A DNA stretch of 64,000 nt from Bacillota bacterium (GTDB lineage Bacteria > Bacillota > Clostridia > Acetivibrionales > JAEXSP01), in the NCBI GenBank assembly GCA_023453795.1, contig JAEXSP010000008.1:149220-213219 (forward strand), written 5' to 3'. Below are positions 1 through 8,425 of this stretch, one piece after another. The notes beneath the pieces are model-generated. The model ran no database searches. It was given only the letters and a program-made list of their open reading frames with translations, and was not told the DNA's origin. The stretch's first letter is position 1; each line of letters begins with the position of its first letter. The position numbers and the translations under genes are program-made.

Positions 1-3000
1 CAAGTAAAAATTGCTCACAGATTTGGGTGGGTAAGAAACTTATACTTATTTTATTTTCTTCATAGAAATGGTTTAACCTTTTCATATCAAGCTTAATTGC
101 GCTATCAACAACATAAATTGATGCTCCTGCAATAAGGTATGGGAATATCTCCCACACGGATGCATCAAACCCGAAGCCTGCATATTTCGTTGCTCTGTCA
201 TTTTCAGTAATCTGATAATATTCGTTATGCCAATAGCAAAGATTAACCAGTGCTTTATGTTCTATCATTACCCCTTTTGGGTTTCCCGTTGACCCTGAAG
301 TGTATATTATATAAGCTAAATCAGTCAAGCCGGCTTTATTTTCTATTTCTTTTTTATCTATTGCTGAGAAGTCCGTATTTTCCAGGTCGATTATTTCTTC
401 TACCTGAATCTCATCGCGCAAATATTTTTTTTTAGTTAGAAGAATTCGAATCTTACTGTCATTAATCATATATTGAATTCTATCTATCGGGTAACCGGGA
501 TCAATTGGCAAATACGCTCCTCCGGATTTTAAAATTCCAAGAATGCCAATGAACATTTCAAACGAACCGTCAATCATTATTCCGACTACAGAATCTCTAG
601 CTATTCCCTTTTCAATTAAAAATCTTGCAATTTGATTGGAATACTCAGTCAACTCCCTATATGTCAAGCTTTTACTGTTGCAGACTATTGCAGTACTGTT
701 TGGAGTTTTTCCGGCCTGCTCTTCAAATAGCTCATGTATTGTTTTTATATGCGGATAAGCCTTTTCAGTATTATTAAATTTATTCAAAAGAATATCCTTT
801 TCAAAATCAGATAACATTTCCAAATTCTTTATCGGTTTGTCCGGTTCCTTAATAGCATTATTTAGTAAATTGATTGAGTATTCATAAATTTTCCCGATTT
901 CCTCATCTGAAAATTTATTTATCTGATAATCGAAGTCGAATGTAAAATGCCCTTCATCTCCCCTATCAGCAATATGAATAGCCAAAGAATCCGTTTGACA
1001 TTTATTGAATACCCATTCTGCAGAATATTCAATTTCATTTTTCTCATGTTTGGCATTTTGGAAGGATAAAATCACATCATAAATGTTCTCATTTGTATTA
1101 TGCTTTTCTCTGAAGTCATTAAGCATAAGATCATAAGGATATTTCTGATTCTTCAGCACTTGTTTCCATTTGGCATTTATAGTATTTATATGTTCTTTAA
1201 AAGACATTTCTGAATTCAAATTTATTCTTAATGGTACAATACTTATAAACATGCCAACAGTTTCTTTCTCTCTTTTGTTTGACCTGTTTAGTACCGGAGT
1301 TCCCAAAACCATATCATTTTTCAATGTAATTCTATTGAAATAAACAGATAATATTGAGAGAAATAAAGTAAAGGGTGAATTACCTGTCTCTTTGCAAAAT
1401 TCAATTATGTTTGATGTCATTTCCTTTGTAATTGAAAATGTCTTTCTTTTTGCTATAATTCCCCTGCTGTTTGATACTGCTGGTTTGAGGCACATCAATT
1501 CAGGTATGGTTTCAAATTTGTTCTTCCAAAATTCCCTGTGTTGTTTTAAAAAATCTGATAAAAGGTATTCATTTTCACTTAAAATAAAGTCAATATATGA
1601 GGGATTGTTTTTTATTTTAATTAGCTTATTATTCTTCTTAAGTTCAAAATAATACTCCATAATTTTACTGATTAAAAGATTTGCAATTGTCCATGCATCA
1701 GAAATAAGATGATGAGTCTTTATATAGAACCCGCCATTATTTTCATCTATCTTAAAAATTGCAAAATAGAACAAATCCGAGTCAAACAAGTTAAATTCCG
1801 AGCAATTTTTATACTCGTCCCAATTACGAAGTCCTTCCTCGCCCCCTAATAAACTGAAATCAAAATAGTCTATTCTTGAATACCGAAATCTTGATACATA
1901 TTGCTTTGGGCTCCCTTCAACTTCAGTAATCCTTAATCTCAGACCGTCATTGCTTTGTATTACATGATTGATTGCTCTCTCAAGTAAATTACGGTCTATG
2001 CCTTCTTTGATCCTTACAACCTCAGCAATATTGGCAAAATTTGTACCCGGATGGACCTTCTCGGTATACCAAATAGCAAGCTGGGGATGAGTAAGATTAT
2101 AAAGTCTTGGGGAACTAACCATTTCCCCGTTAAGATATTTCTTGTACTCTATCATTCCGGCCTTGTCCGAAATCACTCTGCCAACCGGGCAGCGATATTC
2201 CAAGCCTGGCATTTTTATATCCTTTGCAACCTGCATCCATACCTTTAGCTGTATAAAAAAATTATCCTTTCCATACTTTGTGTAAAATGAAATTACAGCC
2301 GGTGTCAGTGCAAAAAGTATTTTTTCCAAATCGAAGGCTTCAGAAGCAAAATAAATCCGGCAAATATCCAAAGGATTAAGCAGATTTACGCAGCTCGTAT
2401 AATTCTCCGCTACAGCATAAGCGACTGTATTACCGCAATCTGATATACGCCATACCCTTCTATATGAATCAATTCCGATAGAATTCATAATCTGCTGTAT
2501 CTCCGACAAGTCAAAATCATTTTGATTATACGAATAGCTCATCCTTTCCAGGTAAGTCAGATTTATTTCACAAAATTCAATAAACTCTTTCGCGTCATCC
2601 AAAACAACACACTCACAGCCTTCTGGCTCTTCCTTAAAGGCATATTCTGAGCAAGTACATTCAAGGCACTGTATTGTATCTACATAAAACTTGCTGCTGT
2701 CATTGATAATGTTCTCTATACTTCTGTAGTAATCCAAGGTACGTGTCAAGTCAGCATACAGGTATGTAATGTGATAATGGAAATACGGATGGTTGATCAT
2801 AAAGTCACAAAGTCCTGATTGAACTTCATTGACCGGTTTCGGATTTATTTTTGTCTCAGGGAGCGAAATAACCTGATGACCAAGGAAGGTACGGCTGTAC
2901 ATTCTAAATAGTAATCCCATCGATAAAAATCTATCGTTTTTATAATAGATAAGACCTGAAGAAATCACATTTTTACTGCTTATCTGCGCAAAGTTGCCAT

Positions 3001-3757
3001 AATGAACATCAAAATAGTCTGAAATATTTCTTTTGTGTTTATATAAAATATTAATAAAATTCGATTTTTCATAGATATTAAGGATGTCTTGGATAGAGAC
3101 GTTGTCCAGCATTTTAAGTTTTGGATGTATCTTGTCAAATGTGTTTGAAAAAATAGTATTATGAGCATTCAAATCAACATTTGAAAAACTCATCCCAAAA
3201 ATATAGTTTCCATCCCGCCCGGTCCTTACATTTTTTATTACTCCATCTATATAAACATTTTTGTTATTTTTAAATTTAACAAATATATCTCTTACCACCT
3301 GGTTGACAGAATAGTTCTGATTCGGTGAAATGAAGGATAAGCCCGTCGAACTTATGTCATAAACCCTGTGCCTTTTTTGGGGATGAATTTCAAGATATAC
3401 CTCCTCATCGTCCCTTATGGCGTAGCGGGACATAAGCCTCCTGAAAGAAGAAAATAGAATAGAGGGTTTTTTGATGGTACAGGTATTCTTGAATATGGAA
3501 GTTATCTCTGCCTGAAAAAAGAATAGTACTTCGCTGTTGTAAAAAGTAACCTCTATGGTTTCTCCAACCTGAAATTCCAAAGAGATGTCAGCCGTCCTTA
3601 TGCTTGGTTCTGCTCCCCTCCTTCCGCTGAAATACATAACCCCGTCAATTTGGCTGCCTTTATATATTATAGAGACTGCTATTTCCTTTTTGCGGGACAT
3701 ATTTGTAAAAAATCCGGATATATAACCTTCATCGTTAATCCTTTTTAAATTTCCCAT
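1..3757 (-). CDS. PilZ-domain nonribosomal peptide synthetase, 3' end outside window
   Basis: The minus-strand frame stays open from an ATG at 3757 (AGGAG about 10 nt upstream) to the window edge, giving at least 1,250 residues. The N-terminal ~195 residues look like a YcgR-type PilZ pair: a beta-rich N domain, then RxxxR (RLMSR, about residue 110) and DxSxxG (DISSTG, about 135), the cyclic-di-GMP-binding signature. Residues ~195-545 are not recognised; the fold may be GNAT-like. From ~550 there is a condensation domain with THHLISDAWT, an HHxxxD active site whose usual DG is DA. An adenylation domain follows from ~1000 with LKSGGAYLPID (A2), IIYTSGSTGNPKG (A3) and FDASVWEIF (A4), cut at about A5. 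NRPS modules assemble peptides on carrier proteins in the cytosol. The product is unknown because the rest of the line lies outside the window. A PilZ sensor on an NRPS is unusual. Confidence 0.85.
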   Translation of the reverse strand, partial: MGNLKRINDEGYISGFFTNMSRKKEIAVSIIYKGSQIDGVMYFSGRRGAEPSIRTADISLEFQVGETIEVTFYNSEVLFFFQAEITSIFKNTCTIKKPSILFSSFRRLMSRYAIRDDEEVYLEIHPQKRHRVYDISSTGLSFISPNQNYSVNQVVRDIFVKFKNNKNVYIDGVIKNVRTGRDGNYIFGMSFSNVDLNAHNTIFSNTFDKIHPKLKMLDNVSIQDILNIYEKSNFINILYKHKRNISDYFDVHYGNFAQISSKNVISSGLIYYKNDRFLSMGLLFRMYSRTFLGHQVISLPETKINPKPVNEVQSGLCDFMINHPYFHYHITYLYADLTRTLDYYRSIENIINDSSKFYVDTIQCLECTCSEYAFKEEPEGCECVVLDDAKEFIEFCEINLTYLERMSYSYNQNDFDLSEIQQIMNSIGIDSYRRVWRISDCGNTVAYAVAENYTSCVNLLNPLDICRIYFASEAFDLEKILFALTPAVISFYTKYGKDNFFIQLKVWMQVAKDIKMPGLEYRCPVGRVISDKAGMIEYKKYLNGEMVSSPRLYNLTHPQLAIWYTEKVHPGTNFANIAEVVRIKEGIDRNLLERAINHVIQSNDGLRLRITEVEGSPKQYVSRFRYSRIDYFDFSLLGGEEGLRNWDEYKNCSEFNLFDSDLFYFAIFKIDENNGGFYIKTHHLISDAWTIANLLISKIMEYYFELKKNNKLIKIKNNPSYIDFILSENEYLLSDFLKQHREFWKNKFETIPELMCLKPAVSNSRGIIAKRKTFSITKEMTSNIIEFCKETGNSPFTLFLSILSVYFNRITLKNDMVLGTPVLNRSNKREKETVGMFISIVPLRINLNSEMSFKEHINTINAKWKQVLKNQKYPYDLMLNDFREKHNTNENIYDVILSFQNAKHEKNEIEYSAEWVFNKCQTDSLAIHIADRGDEGHFTFDFDYQINKFSDEEIGKIYEYSINLLNNAIKEPDKPIKNLEMLSDFEKDILLNKFNNTEKAYPHIKTIHELFEEQAGKTPNSTAIVCNSKSLTYRELTEYSNQIARFLIEKGIARDSVVGIMIDGSFEMFIGILGILKSGGAYLPIDPGYPIDRIQYMINDSKIRILLTKKKYLRDEIQVEEIIDLENTDFSAIDKKEIENKAGLTDLAYIIYTSGSTGNPKGVMIEHKALVNLCYWHNEYYQITENDRATKYAGFGFDASVWEIFPYLIAGASIYVVDSAIKLDMKRLNHFYEENKISISFLPTQICEQFLL

Positions 3758-3845
3758 TATAATTGCACTCCTAAACAAAGAATAAGTAATTACTTCCAAC
3801 ACTTGACGTAATTTGTCGCATTTTGGCGAATTTTACCTTGACTGT

Positions 3846-3874
3846 ATTATAATACAACCAAATAACACTGTAAA
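3846..3874 (-). promoter_or_regulatory. Promoter of the PilZ-NRPS gene
   Basis: On the minus strand TTTACA (3869-3874) and TATAAT (3846-3851) are separated by 17 nt, about 90 nt upstream of the ATG. A terminator just upstream separates this unit from the HD-GYP gene, so the NRPS has its own promoter. Confidence 0.65.
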
Positions 3875-3894
3875 CATTTTTTTACTGGTAAATA

Positions 3895-3934
3895 CGTGCA
3901 AAAAAAGAAGATTCCGGTAAAAACTGAAATCTTC
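3895..3934 (-). terminator. Terminator of the HD-GYP gene
   Basis: An inverted repeat with GAAGATT and AATCTTC arms (3907-3934) is followed on the minus strand by seven or more T residues. It sits about 40 nt after the HD-GYP stop codon. Confidence 0.8.
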
Positions 3935-3974
3935 CCCATAAAAAATCAATTATTCGTATTATAAATTTATTAAA

Positions 3975-5477
3975 TTATTCGTATGTATGGCTTATTTCCT
4001 GCTGCATCGCTTTAAAATTATCAAGAAGGCTGACAAATTTTTTGACCACTTCGGTATCAAACTGTGATCCGGCAGATTCAGTCAACTGTTTTATAGCATC
4101 CATCAAATTGAGCTTAGAGCGGTACAGCCGATCAGAGGTCATTGCATCAAATGCATCCGCAACAGATAAGATTCTTGCAAGGAATGGTATTTCCTCACCC
4201 TTAAGCCCTTCGGGATAACCCCTTCCGTCAATACGCTCGTGATGGCATTTAATTAAAGGAACAACCCCGTTAAACATCGAAACCGCCGATAGAATATGCG
4301 CTCCTTTGAGCGTATGCTTCTTGACCTCATTATACTCTTTGTCATTAAGGCATTCTGTCTTAAAAAGTATATCATCCGCAGTACCAATCTTGCCGACATC
4401 ATGGAATATCCCGCCAAGCCTTAAAAGTTCAAGTTTCTCCTCATCAAAGTCAAACGATTTTCCTATCTGGACTGCATAATATGCAACCCTGTCAGAGTGT
4501 CCTCTTGTATAAACGTCCTTGGCATCAACCGCAAGTCTTAAAACTTCAATAGTATCTATATACCTGGTTTTAAGTTCCTCGTAAGTGCGGTTCAGCTCTT
4601 CATTTTTAATATTGACCAATGAATGCAAAAACGCATTACTCAAAGAGGATGCAGCTTGCTTAGAGTAAATGTCAAGCAATTGGACTCCTTCGCCCATTTC
4701 TTTTGTCTCTATGTATATGACACCCATAATTTGCTGAAGTTCATTTAAAAGAGGAAATAATATACCTTTTTCCAGATTAACAACTTTCTTTTCTTTACGG
4801 GCAAACCCTATAGCTTCAATTAGACTCAAAGGTAATAAAGAGAAAAAATCTTCGGCATCAGACTTGTATTTTCCTATTCCTTTTATAATACATTTACTTT
4901 CAGAATTAAGAATACTGTCCCCATCATAGAGGATAAATGCATTTTTGCTGTTTACCAGCGGCATGATTCCAGCAAGAACTTCTTCCAATATGGAACCTAT
5001 AGGTTTTAGCTGATATATTTTGGGAATTGCATTCAATATTTTATTAAGACCGTTTTCAAATTTCTTTATCCGCCTAAGCTGTAAAATGGATTTAATGCCT
5101 GATTCTATCAGCAAGGTAAGCTGGTCAAAATTATCACTTTTTTCGCAATACCCTTGTATGTCAAGTTTTCGGATTGTTTCAAGTGGAGGGGCAAGGTCTT
5201 TATGTCCTGTCAGAAGAAGTATATACATTTCTGTATCAAATTCTCTTATTTTAGCAACAACATCATCGCCGTGCATCGATTCCATGAGGTAGTCAAGTAT
5301 AAGCATATCATAGTGCTTCTCGTGCATGCTTTCCAGTGCTTCGAAGGGATCAGTGAAACCGGTATTGGCATATCCGATTCTTTTAAGTACAACCGATATA
5401 GAGTCAATTATGCCGATTTCATCGTCAAGTATGGCTATGTTAATATCAGAAGAAAAATCCTCCAGTGCCTTTCTCAT
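3975..5477 (-). CDS. Response regulator with HD-GYP cyclic-di-GMP phosphodiesterase output
   Basis: The protein has about 500 residues. I start it at 5477 rather than the upstream in-frame ATG at 5489, because the GGGGG ribosome site lies between the two. Residues ~10-125 are a CheY-like receiver (ILDDE acidic pocket, LILDYLM phospho-Asp, and LLTG). Residues ~145-290 form a GAF-like linker domain with no obvious ligand motif. The C-terminal ~190 residues are HD-GYP: GIFHDVGKIG supplies the HD metal ligands and HHERIDGRGYPEG the GYP signature, so it should hydrolyse cyclic-di-GMP. No histidine kinase is adjacent. It is the only gene between its 5' gap and the terminator, and it lies directly before the PilZ-NRPS gene, whose PilZ module would read the same second messenger. 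Functional coupling is inference. Confidence 0.9.
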   Translation of the reverse strand: MRKALEDFSSDINIAILDDEIGIIDSISVVLKRIGYANTGFTDPFEALESMHEKHYDMLILDYLMESMHGDDVVAKIREFDTEMYILLLTGHKDLAPPLETIRKLDIQGYCEKSDNFDQLTLLIESGIKSILQLRRIKKFENGLNKILNAIPKIYQLKPIGSILEEVLAGIMPLVNSKNAFILYDGDSILNSESKCIIKGIGKYKSDAEDFFSLLPLSLIEAIGFARKEKKVVNLEKGILFPLLNELQQIMGVIYIETKEMGEGVQLLDIYSKQAASSLSNAFLHSLVNIKNEELNRTYEELKTRYIDTIEVLRLAVDAKDVYTRGHSDRVAYYAVQIGKSFDFDEEKLELLRLGGIFHDVGKIGTADDILFKTECLNDKEYNEVKKHTLKGAHILSAVSMFNGVVPLIKCHHERIDGRGYPEGLKGEEIPFLARILSVADAFDAMTSDRLYRSKLNLMDAIKQLTESAGSQFDTEVVKKFVSLLDNFKAMQQEISHTYE

Positions 5478-5794
5478 TTCAACCCCCATAAGTTATTGTA
5501 AAATCGTTTGAATTGACTATTAGCAACCAACAAAACAAATTAAAATAAAACCTTAAGTATGCTTACTGGTGATATTTCAATAAGAAGCAACTTTTATATA
5601 TTTTTTATTTATGTAGAGTTAAGCATATATCAGTTTTATACATAATATGCCTTATAATAATTATATTATAATTATTGCACCAATACAATAGAATTATTGG
5701 ATTTATGTATAATTTATGTAAACATTGAGTTTGTATGAATAAAAATACACAATTAGTTAATTCTATGTAATAGTTCAAAATAGGAGTGTGATAT
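5478..5794. other. Divergent intergenic region, HD-GYP / small basic protein
   Basis: This AT-rich stretch of about 315 nt lies between two divergent genes. It must hold both promoters, but I see no -35/-10 pair good enough to call and no cyclic-di-GMP riboswitch motif. Confidence 0.5.
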
Positions 5795-5983
5795 ATGTCA
5801 AAAGATATTTATAGGAATAAAAAGGATTTTGCAACCGAAGAATTTGCAACCGAAATGCCGGAACACAGGGGACAGCCTGTTCCAAGAGAAGCAAGATCAC
5901 AAAAAGCTCAGTTTGAGAGTTTGGGTACGCCTGGCATGGGCAGAAAAGATAAAAAGCCAAAAATGGGCCGTAAATTAAAGTAA
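5795..5983 (+). CDS. Small basic hypothetical protein (62 aa)
   Basis: A 62-codon plus-strand ORF starts at an ATG preceded by AGGAGTGTG at good spacing and ends before a strong terminator, so it is probably a real gene. The product is hydrophilic, with an acidic stretch (TEEFATEMPEH) in the middle and a very basic C-terminus rich in Lys, Gly and Arg (KDKKPKMGRKLK). There is no signal peptide, membrane segment or cysteine. The basic tail would suit nucleic acid or ribosome contact, but I do not recognise a family. Confidence 0.6.
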   Translation: MSKDIYRNKKDFATEEFATEMPEHRGQPVPREARSQKAQFESLGTPGMGRKDKKPKMGRKLK

Positions 5984-6006
5984 AATTAATTTTTATCCAT
6001 AAAAGC

Positions 6007-6061
6007 ATATCAGTATTACACTCATAAAGAACAGAAATGGCTGTAATATTGATATTTTTTT
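6007..6061 (+). terminator. Terminator after the 62-aa gene
   Basis: A 14-bp stem (ATATCAGTATTACA with TGTAATATTGATAT, including one G-T pair) is followed directly by T7 on the plus strand. Confidence 0.8.
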
Positions 6062-6121
6062 GCAGTAATTTAATGCTGTAGGAAAGTTGAATTAATAACT
6101 TCTACCAATCTACCGTAGATT

Positions 6122-7525
6122 TCAGAGCTTATTCAAAGTGCTGTGTTTCCTGCTGTACAGGAAATATATTATCAAGCCTATCACAAGCCATACTACAAAT
6201 CTTATTTGTGTTACACGGGGCAGTACAATTATAAGATACAAGCAGGATAAAATTCCCATCAAGGGTATTACAGGCACCCAAGGACATTTAAAAGGTCTTT
6301 TCAAGTCAGGTCTTTTTTTTCTAAGTACTATGACAGCTGCAGAAACGATTACAAAAGCAAATAGAGTCCCTATATTTGTGAGTTCCGCAACCTCAGATAT
6401 TGTAGTGAAGCCAGCCAGTACGGCAGTTACTATTCCAACCAGAATAGTGCTTTTTACCGGCGTACCGAATTTTTTATGAACAGAACCAAATGTTTTTGGA
6501 AGCAAACCATCTCTGGACATCGCAAAAAAGACCCGGGTCTGTCCGTACATCATTACAAGAGTTACAGATGTGATTCCGCACACCGCCCCTACAGAAACAA
6601 GCGCCGAACCCCAATTGATTCCTACCTGCGAAAGCGCGAAAGCGACCGGAGCTGAAGCCTCCTTAAATTTAAGATATGGAACCATTCCCGTCAGTACAGC
6701 TGAAACAATGATATAAAGAGCAGTACATATTACAAGGGAATAGATAATCCCTTTCGGCAGATCCTTCTGAGGATTTTTTACTTCCTCTGCAGCCGTTGAA
6801 ACAGCATCAAAACCAATATATGCAAAAAAAACTATCGCAGCTCCCCGGAAAACACCCGACCAGCCGTACGGTAAAAATGGGTTCCAGTTAGCGGGCTTTA
6901 TATGGAACACCCCTATAGCAATGAATATCAGTACAACTGATATTTTTATGACTACAATTATATTATTTAGCCTCGCACTTTCTTTAACCCCCCTTATAAG
7001 CAATCCGGTTATAAGTGCTATAATAAGCATAGCCGGCAGATTTATAACTCCCCCTGAAACTCCGGGGGCATTTGTAAGAAATAATGGCAGTGTTATTCCG
7101 GCTGATTTCAGAAGGCTTACAATGTAACCTGACCAACCTATGGCAACTGCGGCTATGGCAACAGTATATTCAAGAATAAGATCCCACCCGATTATCCAGG
7201 CCCATAACTCCCCAAGTGCTGCATACCCATATGTGTACGCACTCCCTGAAACCGGTACAATTGAGGCAAACTCAGCGTAGCACAATGCTGCAAAACTGCA
7301 TGCCAAACCGGATATTATGAAGGATAGGATTAGGGCAGGTCCTGAATACTTAGCTGCAGCAACGCCCGTCAGTACAAATATGCCGGTTCCGATTATAGCA
7401 CCTATACCCAGAGCTGTAAGCTCAAATGCCCCAAGTTCTCTTTTAAGAGAATGTTGTTCACCCTCTTTACCTTTCGATTCCTTTATAAGAATATCTATGG
7501 GTTTTACTCTGAAAATTTCAGACAT
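6122..7525 (-). CDS. APC-family amino acid permease
   Basis: The 467-residue product has about 12 hydrophobic segments. After a short hydrophilic N-terminus comes the APC superfamily signature in TM1 (GIGAIIGTGIFVLTG), the unwound helix that binds the amino acid, followed by FAALCYAEFAS in TM3 and IGFDAVSTAAEE in the TM6 region. Length and the IGFDAVSTAAEEVKNP block match the cationic/YfnA-type amino acid permeases, which import amino acids by proton symport across the cytoplasmic membrane. The substrate cannot be fixed from sequence. The gene is monocistronic: a terminator lies ~190 nt upstream, and GGAG sits 8-9 nt before the ATG. The leader shows possible RNA structure. Confidence 0.88.
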   Translation of the reverse strand: MSEIFRVKPIDILIKESKGKEGEQHSLKRELGAFELTALGIGAIIGTGIFVLTGVAAAKYSGPALILSFIISGLACSFAALCYAEFASIVPVSGSAYTYGYAALGELWAWIIGWDLILEYTVAIAAVAIGWSGYIVSLLKSAGITLPLFLTNAPGVSGGVINLPAMLIIALITGLLIRGVKESARLNNIIVVIKISVVLIFIAIGVFHIKPANWNPFLPYGWSGVFRGAAIVFFAYIGFDAVSTAAEEVKNPQKDLPKGIIYSLVICTALYIIVSAVLTGMVPYLKFKEASAPVAFALSQVGINWGSALVSVGAVCGITSVTLVMMYGQTRVFFAMSRDGLLPKTFGSVHKKFGTPVKSTILVGIVTAVLAGFTTISEVAELTNIGTLFAFVIVSAAVIVLRKKRPDLKRPFKCPWVPVIPLMGILSCLYLIIVLPRVTQIRFVVWLVIGLIIYFLYSRKHSTLNKL

Positions 7526-7717
7526 TACTCAAGCTCCATTTCATAACACATACTTTTGCAGAATAGACAATGGCCGGTTTCCTGTAAGAGTCTATTGAAT
7601 CCTTCGGATAGCTGCGTTATTTAAAGTTGTAAAGTTATATGCTTTATAAGACTTATATAATTAAGTTTACCTAATAATCTGTCTTATATACTCTTAAGGT
7701 GATAGAATATTCTCAAA
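7526..7717 (-). other. Leader of the permease gene with possible RNA hairpins
   Basis: On the minus strand the leader contains a 7-bp stem (AATAGAC with GTCTATT) enclosing a purine-rich loop with CAGGAAACCGG, preceded by a small ATCC/GGAT hairpin. It matches no riboswitch consensus I know (no lysine box, T-box or c-di-AMP motif). Confidence 0.3.
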
Positions 7718-7751
7718 TAAAAAAAGCCCTTAGGCTGCTTGAGCGTAGGGC
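7718..7751 (-). terminator. Terminator of the 7.8-9.8 kb operon
   Basis: GCCCT and AGGGC arms (7726-7751) are followed on the minus strand by T7. Confidence 0.75.
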
Positions 7752-7816
7752 GGGTCACTTTTGTGAAAATACTTGAGCAGGTTAAATTGTAACTTACAAC
7801 GGACAAAATAAGACTT

Positions 7817-8425
7817 TTATAAGGCAATATTCTGCATCAAGCCGTCAATTCCCTCCGGACTTATATCAGCCGGACATGCTCCGGGAATTGTAGGCAGAAG
7901 GTAATTCAACTCGGTTGCTATAATTTTTTGCTTTGCCAATATATTCTCATATTTCTGATAGTTTCCGCCCGATTTGACCTGTACGATGGCATCAACTTCA
8001 AGCTGATGTTCAAGTTCGGAAAGCTTTCCCCTTAGAAAACGGTTATTTATAGTAATATCTGAATTCTCGGCGTTAAGCTTTAAAATTTTTTTATTTAAAG
8101 ATCGCTTTCCAAGAAAATACCTGATGGGAAAAGAGACTTTTCCGATTCGATTTTCATCCTTTATAAACTGATACCATTTATTAATCGCAGCAATTATCTC
8201 ATTGTTGATTTGCCTGATTCTTTCAACGTTCCTGCCGTAATCATCCATCAGTAACGAAAACTCCCCGCTCTTTTCCTTAAAAGCCTCTTCATAATAACTG
8301 TTGGAGTTATTTCCGATGTCGCTCGCTGCTTCATCAAGTTCAGAATATGAATTTTTCAGTTTGTCTAGCAAGCTTAAAGCCAGTTCTTTTCTTAAGGTCA
8401 AAGTTTTCGCATCCACTTTTTTCAT
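7817..8425 (-). CDS. Hypothetical coiled-coil protein
   Basis: The start is the ATG whose ATGA overlaps the stop of the upstream gene, giving 202 residues and translational coupling; a GTG three codons later is a possible alternative. The product is charged and mostly helical, with heptad-like runs at residues ~10-75 and ~100-155. It has no signal peptide, no membrane span and a single Cys near the C-terminus in PGACPAD. I recognise no family. Co-translation with the SH3-domain membrane protein suggests a shared cell-envelope or cytoplasmic-face role. That is inference only. Confidence 0.7.
   Translation of the reverse strand: MKKVDAKTLTLRKELALSLLDKLKNSYSELDEAASDIGNNSNSYYEEAFKEKSGEFSLLMDDYGRNVERIRQINNEIIAAINKWYQFIKDENRIGKVSFPIRYFLGKRSLNKKILKLNAENSDITINNRFLRGKLSELEHQLEVDAIVQVKSGGNYQKYENILAKQKIIATELNYLLPTIPGACPADISPEGIDGLMQNIAL

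Noticed and set aside
5154..5501. Plus-strand ORFs opposite the HD-GYP gene
   Set aside because: Shadow frames of the receiver-domain coding strand; no ribosome site or family.
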